DNA of 40,460 nucleotides from Candidatus Shapirobacteria bacterium CG_4_10_14_0_8_um_filter_39_15 (lineage in GTDB: Bacteria > Patescibacteriota > Microgenomatia > UM-FILTER-39-15): positions 1 through 40,460 of the forward strand of contig PFLE01000003.1 of NCBI GenBank assembly GCA_002784465.1, in the 5' to 3' direction. Position 1 is the first letter of the stretch; each line of letters begins with the position of its first letter. The notes beneath the pieces were generated by a model. It was given only the letters and a program-made list of their open reading frames with translations, searched no databases and was not told the origin of the DNA. The position numbers and the translations under genes are program-made. Shown piece by piece: positions 35,013 through 40,460 of this stretch.

Positions 35013-35669
35013 TTGATGATTAAGTTTGAAAAAGTGACCAAGAAATTTGGGGAAATTACTGCCTTGGAAGAGGTTTCTTTTGCGGTTGCTCCCGGGGATT
35101 TTGTTTTTCTGACCGGTCCGTCCGGCGCCGGTAAATCCACGATTATAAAATTAATTCTTCATGAATATCTGCCTACTTCCGGAACGATTCAGGTTGACGG
35201 AATTAATGTTGAGAAAATGAAATCAAAAGAAATTATGGATTTGAGAAGAAAGGTCGGCGTGGTCTTTCAGGATTTTAAGTTACTAACCGACCGGACTTTA
35301 TTGGAAAATGTGATTCTGCCTTTAGAAGTTTTTGGCAATAATTCCAAAACGATTGGTGATAAAGTTAAAGAAGTTTTGGAGTTGGTCGGTTTAAGCGATC
35401 GGGGAAGTTTGTTCCCCGCCCAGCTGGCGGGCGGCGAACTCCAACGGGTCTGTATTGCCCGGGCAATGATCGGTAATCCGAAAATATTGCTTGCCGATGA
35501 ACCAACCGGAAATTTGGATATGGGCACGGCCTGGCAGATTATTAAAACCCTGAAAAAAATTAATAAATTAGGAACAACCGTTTTAATGGCAACACACAAT
35601 GTGGAAATTGTTAAATCTTTAAAAGAAAGAGTGATCGCTTTAGATAAAGGAAAATATGAGCCATCTTAA
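35013..35669 (+). CDS. ftsE: Cell division ATP-binding protein FtsE
   Basis: MIKFEKVTKKFGEITALEEVSFAVAPGDFVFLTGPSGAGKSTIIKLI, RRKVGVVFQDFKLL, LAGGELQRVCIARAMIGNPKILLADEPTGNLD. Confidence 0.95.
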   Translation: MMIKFEKVTKKFGEITALEEVSFAVAPGDFVFLTGPSGAGKSTIIKLILHEYLPTSGTIQVDGINVEKMKSKEIMDLRRKVGVVFQDFKLLTDRTLLENVILPLEVFGNNSKTIGDKVKEVLELVGLSDRGSLFPAQLAGGELQRVCIARAMIGNPKILLADEPTGNLDMGTAWQIIKTLKKINKLGTTVLMATHNVEIVKSLKERVIALDKGKYEPS

Positions 35670-36522
35670 TACCGCCTTACAACATATCCGCCGGTCGCCT
35701 TACCAGGCTATTTATGCCATTCTTGTTATGACTTTGACCTTCTTTATTACTACCGTTTTTGTGATTGTTGCTTATGGTTCCGGAATCGTTCTTAATTGGT
35801 TCGAAACCCGGCCGCAAATCACCACTTTTTTCAAGGATGGCGTGGCGATGGATAAAATAACCGCATTAGAGGATCAACTGAAACAAACCGGGAAGATTCA
35901 GCAGATAAAATATATTTCCAAAGAAGAAGCTTTATCAATTTATAAAGATTGGACTAAAGGCGAACCGCTGCTCCAGGAAATGGTGACGGCTAATTTGCTG
36001 CCAGCCTCTTTGGAAATTTCTACTAATAATATTAACATGCTTCAGGAGGTGTCCGAGGTGTTAAAAAAAGATCCATCGGTTGACGAGGTAATTTTTCCGG
36101 CGGATATTGTTTCGTCTTTAACTTCTTTTACCTCGGCTTTAAGAAAAGTTGGTTTGGTTCTGATTTCCTTTGTCGGCTTGGTTTCCCTGCTGGAAATTCT
36201 CATTATAATTGGTATGAAAATTGCTTTTAAAAAAGAAGAAATTGAAATCTTGCGTTTGATCGGGGCGTCTTCCTGGTATGTTCGGCTGCCGTTTATTATT
36301 GAAGGAATAATTTATGCTGTCGGCGGGGCGGTTTTTGGTTGGCTACTAAGCTACATTTTAGTTTTATATTCGACGCCGTTTTTTGTCACCTATTTGACTG
36401 ATATTCCGCTTTTTCCGATTTCACCCGTAGTGATGTTTTCCATTTTGGGAATCATGATGTTAATTGGTTTGGTGATTGGCATCTTTGGCAGTCTGCTGGC
36501 GGTTAAAAGATACTTGCGCTGA
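35656..36522 (+). CDS. ftsX: Cell division permease FtsX
   Basis: Overlaps ftsE; FFKDGVAMDKITALEDQLKQTGKIQQIKYISKEEALSIYKDW...NLLPASLEI; four TM helices. Confidence 0.93.
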   Translation: MSHLNTALQHIRRSPYQAIYAILVMTLTFFITTVFVIVAYGSGIVLNWFETRPQITTFFKDGVAMDKITALEDQLKQTGKIQQIKYISKEEALSIYKDWTKGEPLLQEMVTANLLPASLEISTNNINMLQEVSEVLKKDPSVDEVIFPADIVSSLTSFTSALRKVGLVLISFVGLVSLLEILIIIGMKIAFKKEEIEILRLIGASSWYVRLPFIIEGIIYAVGGAVFGWLLSYILVLYSTPFFVTYLTDIPLFPISPVVMFSILGIMMLIGLVIGIFGSLLAVKRYLR

Positions 36523-36529
36523 TTAATCA

Positions 36530-37648
36530 ATGAAAAAAATTCTTCTTTTCCTTGTCTTGCTGGTTTTATTCTTAATTCCTTGCCGCGTATATTCACAAAG
36601 CGTCGGGGAATTACAGCAACAGATTGATGATTTGACCCAAAAGGTAACTGACTTGCAAAATCAAGGAAAAACTCTCGCTAGTCAAATTACCTATATGGAT
36701 AGCCAAATTAAACTAACCACTTTAAAAATTACCCAAACCCAAAGCCAAATTGACGATTTGACTTTAAAAATCGGCCGTTTGGAGGTTTCTTTGGACCAGA
36801 TGTCCGTAATTTTAAAAAGCCGGATTGCCGCAGCTTATGAGCAAGGTCAGCCAAATGTTTTGTCATTGTTCTTTTCTTCAAGTAAATTTGCCGATTTTTA
36901 TAACCGCTATAAATATTTGCGGGTGATTCAGATTAATGATAAAAAAATTCTCTATTCGATGGAGACGACCAGAACTAATTATGATGATCAAAAACAAGCG
37001 GTGGTGGCTTTAGAAACTAAATTACAATTGCAAAAAACGCAATTGGCGCAACAACAAACAGACAAAAAGAATTTATTAATTGTAACCAAAAATGACGAAA
37101 AGAAGTTTCAGGAATTATTAAAGAAAGCTTTAGCGGAGCTTGCAAGTTTAAAACGATTTAGTCAGGATAATCCCGGTGGTATTTTACCTCCTCAACAAAG
37201 TCCTGACGGTTGGTTTTATAGCCAAAGAGATGAAAGGTGGGCGAAGCAAATGATTGGCGGATCTACAGAAACAATCTACGACGTTGGCTGTTTAATTAGT
37301 GATATCGCCATGATTTCAACTTTTTATGGGGACAGGAGAACTCCTTCGGATATTGCGGCGGACTCATCGAATTTTTTCTCCAATACGGCCTATATGGTTA
37401 GTCCTTGGCCTTCACAAGCGGGAAAAACATACACCGAATTATTAAATATGGACGCGGTTGATCAGGAACTTTCCGCCGGTCATCCGGTAATTGTTCATTT
37501 GAACTTAGGCGGGGACGGTCATTTTATTGTTCTCAAACAAAAAGACGGCGATGATTATTTAATTCACGATCCTTGGTTCGGGTATGATAAAAAATTAAAA
37601 GATTTTTATAGTGTGGCCGTGATTGATAAACGGGTAGTTTATAAATAG
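36530..37648 (+). CDS. PcsB/EnvC-like coiled-coil protein with C-terminal C39-like peptidase domain
   Basis: Signal peptide; coiled-coil LQQQIDDLTQKVTDLQNQ...FFSSSKFADFYNRYKYLRVIQINDKKIL; C39-like FYSQRDERWAKQMIGGSTETIYDVGCLISDIAMISTFYG...GHPVIVHLNLGGDGHFIVLK...LIHDPWFGY. Confidence 0.85.
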   Translation: MKKILLFLVLLVLFLIPCRVYSQSVGELQQQIDDLTQKVTDLQNQGKTLASQITYMDSQIKLTTLKITQTQSQIDDLTLKIGRLEVSLDQMSVILKSRIAAAYEQGQPNVLSLFFSSSKFADFYNRYKYLRVIQINDKKILYSMETTRTNYDDQKQAVVALETKLQLQKTQLAQQQTDKKNLLIVTKNDEKKFQELLKKALAELASLKRFSQDNPGGILPPQQSPDGWFYSQRDERWAKQMIGGSTETIYDVGCLISDIAMISTFYGDRRTPSDIAADSSNFFSNTAYMVSPWPSQAGKTYTELLNMDAVDQELSAGHPVIVHLNLGGDGHFIVLKQKDGDDYLIHDPWFGYDKKLKDFYSVAVIDKRVVYK

Positions 37649-37653
37649 TTAGG

Positions 37654-37684
37654 TTGTTATCATGATTTAAATCATCAGAACAAA
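37654..37684 (+). promoter_or_regulatory. Candidate operator, copy 1 (upstream of the TrpR-like gene)
   Basis: TTGTTATCATGATTTAAATCATCAGAACAAA; contains the perfect 14-bp palindrome ATGATTTAAATCAT (37662-37675). Confidence 0.7.
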
Positions 37685-38130
37685 TGACACAAGTTTCTAA
37701 ATATCCAATATCCGATAAAGTTTACCAGAGAATCGTAGAAATTTTCTTTAAATCTCTGGCCCAAATGGGAACAGGAACGGAAGCTAAAGAATTTATTCGC
37801 GATTTTCTTAGTCCAACTGAGCGGGTAATGCTTGCCAAGCGTCTAACGGTGGCTTTTCTTCTGGAAAAAAATTACGATTTTAGAACAATTAGTCACGTTC
37901 TGCGAGTAAGTTTATCTACCGTGGCGAGAGTAAATTTGGCAAGGAAATACGGTACTTCGGGTTACAAAAGAGTGATCGAAAAGATATTACGAGAAGAAAA
38001 AGTTAAAGATTTCTTTTTAGAGATGACCGAGGGGTTAAGCGACGTTGCGGGTCAAGGAAGAATGGGGAGTGGTGGTTGGAGATATTTGAGTCAAGAAATA
38101 AAGAAAAAACGTAAAGAAAAACCATTTTAA
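37684..38130 (+). CDS. TrpR/YerC/YecD-family transcriptional regulator
   Basis: IVEIFFKSLAQMGTGTEAKEFIRDFLSPTERVMLAKRLTVAFLLEKNYDFRTISHVLRVSLSTVARVNLARKYGTSGYKRVIEKI. Confidence 0.9.
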   Translation: MTQVSKYPISDKVYQRIVEIFFKSLAQMGTGTEAKEFIRDFLSPTERVMLAKRLTVAFLLEKNYDFRTISHVLRVSLSTVARVNLARKYGTSGYKRVIEKILREEKVKDFFLEMTEGLSDVAGQGRMGSGGWRYLSQEIKKKRKEKPF

Positions 38131-38131
38131 T

Positions 38132-38162
38132 TTGTTATCATGATTTAAATCATCAGAACAAA
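38132..38162 (+). promoter_or_regulatory. Candidate operator, copy 2 (upstream of the LTD-domain gene)
   Basis: Identical 31-mer TTGTTATCATGATTTAAATCATCAGAACAAA; palindrome at 38140-38153. Confidence 0.7.
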
Positions 38163-38969
38163 ATGCTTAGTTACCAAAAGGTTATTTGTTCTTTTTTATT
38201 TGCCTTAATCTGGATTTTGTTTTTATCGGGAAAAGTTTTTGGTCAAGTGGTCATAAATGAATTTTCTTCAAATTCAGATCCTGAGTGGGTCGAATTGTAT
38301 AATACTTTGGATTCCCCCATAGACCTGACAGGATGGTTTATTAAGGATGAAGTTCAAAACCCCAAAGTTCTTAGTGGAACCATTACTGGACATGGATATT
38401 TTGTTTTTGAAAACCGAGAGGGTTGGTTAAATAACAGTGGGGGAGATACGATCACTCTTTTGGATAATTCTTTACCTTCTGGACAAATTAACCAGATTAT
38501 CTACGGTAAATCAAACTCAATTGTGGGAACGCCCGCTTTTGATAAGAGTGCTGGTCGTAGTCCCGATGGTTCGTCAAATTGGGTAAATCAACTTGATTGG
38601 ACAAAGCTTAGCGCAAATCCTATTCCCCAAACTCCAACCCCGACGCCAACTGATATTCCCGAACCAGAAGATACGCCTACTCCGACTGCGACTCCAACTT
38701 CTGCTCCAACGCCAATACCAAAGCCAACGGTTACACCCACGCCTAAAAATACCCCAACCCCTTCGACTTCGCTCAGGGCAAGCCCGACGCGAGCCATAAA
38801 GGCAGAGGAGTCAGAGATCGTTTTGGCTGCTGTTACTTCTTTAACGCCGACAGACTTACCCGTTATCACCGAAAAGAATTCATACAATAACCTTTTTCCC
38901 TTTTTGGCAATTGGAACGGGAACCCTTCTTTTAGCAGTTTCCGCTGTTTTTGGCATACTTAAAAAATGA
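38163..38969 (+). CDS. Lamin-tail-domain (LTD) surface protein with Pro/Thr linker and C-terminal TM
   Basis: QVVINEFSSNSDPEWVELYNTLDSPIDLTGWFIKDEVQN...FDKSAGRSPDGSSNW; PTPTPTDIPEPEDTPTPTATPT; C-terminal TM. Confidence 0.88.
   Translation: MLSYQKVICSFLFALIWILFLSGKVFGQVVINEFSSNSDPEWVELYNTLDSPIDLTGWFIKDEVQNPKVLSGTITGHGYFVFENREGWLNNSGGDTITLLDNSLPSGQINQIIYGKSNSIVGTPAFDKSAGRSPDGSSNWVNQLDWTKLSANPIPQTPTPTPTDIPEPEDTPTPTATPTSAPTPIPKPTVTPTPKNTPTPSTSLRASPTRAIKAEESEIVLAAVTSLTPTDLPVITEKNSYNNLFPFLAIGTGTLLLAVSAVFGILKK
38758..38778. repeat. Short palindromic insert in CDS (ALSEVEG/LRSGQA-type)
   Basis: CCCTTCGACTTCGCTCAGGG within the LTD protein; antisense reads ALSEVEG. Confidence 0.6.
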
Positions 38970-39349
38970 AAAAGCTTATTTATTGGCTGCCGGTAATAAT
39001 TTGGGTCAGCGTAATATTCTTTCTGTCCTCCAATCCGGTTGCTTCGGCTTCGGCAATTGATTGGCAGGATTTCCTTGTTAAAAAAACGGCCCACGTAATT
39101 GAATATGCTATCCTTTTTATTCTGCTTTATCGGGCAACAAAAAACGTTCTAATTTCTTTGTTGTTTGTTGTTATATACGCGGCTACCGATGAATATCACC
39201 AGACTTTTGTTTTCGGCCGGACCGGAAAATTACGCGATGTTTTAATTGACGCGGGAGGAGGTGTGATTGGTTGGCTGATAATCAGGAAGTTATTACCCAA
39301 AGCGCCTTTGAAACTCAAAAACTGGGCGAAAAAATTGGAGCTGATTTAA
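38966..39349 (+). CDS. VanZ-like membrane protein
   Basis: WLPVIIWVSVIFFLSSNP...KTAHVIEYAILFILLYRATK...AATDEYHQTFVFGRTGKLRDVLIDAGGGVIG. Confidence 0.92.
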   Translation: MKKLIYWLPVIIWVSVIFFLSSNPVASASAIDWQDFLVKKTAHVIEYAILFILLYRATKNVLISLLFVVIYAATDEYHQTFVFGRTGKLRDVLIDAGGGVIGWLIIRKLLPKAPLKLKNWAKKLELI

Positions 39350-39768
39350 GAACAGGAACCGTAATTGCTCTGTATGGAAATCTTGGTTCAGGAAAAACAA
39401 CCTTTATACAAGGTTTGGCAGTTGGTTTGGGTATCAAGGAAAGAATTCTTTCCCCAACTTTCGTCTTGATGCGAGAATATGAAATTTCACCTTCGAGGAG
39501 TCCATTCGGCCACCTCGGAGGTGGCGAGGCAACGACCTCGACTCCTGCGAGGTGTAGCACTTTATATCATGTCGATTTATATAGAATTAGAGACGAGAAG
39601 GATACTGAATCATTAGGTTTGCAGGAACTTTTGTCTGACCCAACCAACATAATTGTCATTGAATGGCCGGAGAAGATATCCAATATGCTATCTAAAAACC
39701 ATATAGATATTTATTTTAATTATTTGGAAGAAAATGAAAGAAAGATAACTATCAAAGTAAATCAGTAA
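39271..39768 (+). CDS. tsaE: tRNA threonylcarbamoyladenosine biosynthesis ATPase TsaE
   Basis: LRTGTVIALYGNLGSGKTTFIQGLAVGLGI...SPTFVLMREYE-[insert]-LYHVDLYRIRD...LLSDPTNIIVIEWPEKI. Confidence 0.93.
   Translation: MADNQEVITQSAFETQKLGEKIGADLRTGTVIALYGNLGSGKTTFIQGLAVGLGIKERILSPTFVLMREYEISPSRSPFGHLGGGEATTSTPARCSTLYHVDLYRIRDEKDTESLGLQELLSDPTNIIVIEWPEKISNMLSKNHIDIYFNYLEENERKITIKVNQ
39488..39554. repeat. Nested palindromic insert inside tsaE
   Basis: CACCTTCGAGGAGT (39488-39501) / ACTCCTGCGAGGTG (39541-39554), enclosing CCACCTC-G-GAGGTGG (39510-39524); encodes SPSRSPFGHLGGGEATTSTPARC. Confidence 0.65.
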
Positions 39769-39884
39769 ATCAGATAATCAGGACAAGAAAGCAGTAATTT
39801 GAGAACAGAAACGATAAAATTATATTACTGATATCCTGTTCTCTGTTTTACTTAACCCGATATACCGATCAACTGATATTCTAA
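39755..39884. repeat. Dispersed imperfect palindrome, copy E7 (both arms)
   Basis: aagtaaatcagtaaatcagataatcaggacaagaaagcagtaatttgagaacagaaacg / attactgatatcctgttctctgttttacttaacccgatataccgatcaactgatattct. Confidence 0.8.
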
Positions 39885-39888
39885 AACT

Positions 39889-40230
39889 ATGAAACTCTAC
39901 ATTAATACCAGTGATAATAAAAAAACCGTTGTTGGGTTGGATGACGTTCGGTTAAAAAAAATAACCGGCCCGGACAAATCCCAGCAGGTTCTACGATTGA
40001 TAGAAAATATCCTTGAGGACAAGAAAAAAACTCTACAAGACATTACTGAAATTGAAGTTGAAACCGGAGCCGGCCTACCTGCCGGTAGGCAGGGTTCTTT
40101 TACCGGCTTGCGGGTGGGGATTGCGGTTGCCAATGCTTTAGCCTGGGCTTTGAACATTCCGGTTAACAATCAAAAAATGGTAGAGCCGAAATACGAAGAG
40201 GAAAAATCATCTGCAGGATGTAAAAGTTGA
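39889..40230 (+). CDS. tsaB: TsaB-like protein (tRNA t6A biosynthesis), short form
   Basis: MKLYINTSDNKKTVVGL...VETGA-[GLPAGRQ]-GSFTGLRVGIAVANALAWALNIPV. Confidence 0.85.
   Translation: MKLYINTSDNKKTVVGLDDVRLKKITGPDKSQQVLRLIENILEDKKKTLQDITEIEVETGAGLPAGRQGSFTGLRVGIAVANALAWALNIPVNNQKMVEPKYEEEKSSAGCKS
40072..40092. repeat. 21-bp palindromic insert inside the tsaB core motif
   Basis: ggcctacctgccggtaggcag; GCCTACC-tgcc-GGTAGGC (40073-40090) and CCTGCC-ggta-GGCAGG (40078-40093). Confidence 0.75.
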
Positions 40231-40343
40231 GTATCGCGTGAAAAATTGCCACTTGACAAAAAAAGCATATGTAGTATTTTGATAACTATGGGCAGAATTT
40301 TTTCGAGGATTTTTTATAGAAAAAAATTAGTCAATCAATTTAA

Positions 40344-40366
40344 ACCAGCCGTCCGGCTGGTTTTTT
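40344..40366 (+). terminator. Rho-independent terminator / leader hairpin
   Basis: ACCAGCCG-tc-CGGCTGGT followed by a T run. Confidence 0.75.
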
Positions 40367-40426
40367 GTGATTTAACAATCAATCTAATAATTTGATTAAA
40401 TTTACAATGGAAGGAGGTGAAAAATA

Positions 40427-40460
40427 ATGAAGAAAAATATTTTGGTAAAACTGGCAAGCA
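40427..40460 (+). CDS. 5' end of a CDS cut by the window edge
   Basis: Strong SD aaggaggtg, then ATG AAG AAA AAT ATT TTG GTA AAA CTG GCA AGC. Confidence 0.55.
   Translation, partial: MKKNILVKLAS

Noticed and set aside
40288-40380. Leader peptide (MGRIFSRIFYRKKLVNQ...) overlapping the terminator at 40344, suggesting attenuation
   Set aside because: No clear SD, unremarkable codons, and the downstream gene is cut by the window, so it cannot be evaluated.
1-40460. CRISPR array
   Set aside because: The dispersed palindromes are degenerate, far apart and lack regular spacers; no cas genes seen.
1-40460. tRNA or rRNA genes
   Set aside because: No convincing cloverleaf or rRNA core sequence noticed by reading; I could not run tRNAscan-SE or Infernal, so small RNAs may be missed.

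Overview
This 40.5 kb window is AT-rich and gene-dense. It looks like a chromosome segment from a candidate-phyla-radiation (Patescibacteria, probably Microgenomates-like) bacterium; that placement is inferred from gene content and style, not from a marker search. Intact housekeeping genes: greA, lysS, serS, murA-like, secA, typA, prfB (RF2), ftsE/ftsX plus a coiled-coil/C39-like partner, tsaE and tsaB. An RR-HK-MacA-MacB-FtsX-like permease efflux locus, toxin-antitoxin (TA) modules, an L,D-transpeptidase and a GC-richer island of Thr/Pro-rich secreted proteins are also present. No rRNA, tRNA or CRISPR array was recognised. The main unexplained signals are: (1) a dispersed family of ~60-130 bp imperfect palindromes in intergenic regions and gene ends; (2) a separate set of short palindromes inserted in frame in protein genes, including inside the GPGSFTGLR motif of TsaB; (3) an exact 31-bp duplicate containing ATGATTTAAATCAT directly before a TrpR/YerC-like regulator and before the next gene; (4) an exact 59-bp inverted copy of the greA 3' end inside a broken ZIP transporter; (5) long structured leaders on three surface-protein genes, against a background of apparently leaderless genes; (6) a RAYT-like transposase bounded by inverted REP-like hairpins; (7) about ten disrupted accessory genes next to intact essential ones.
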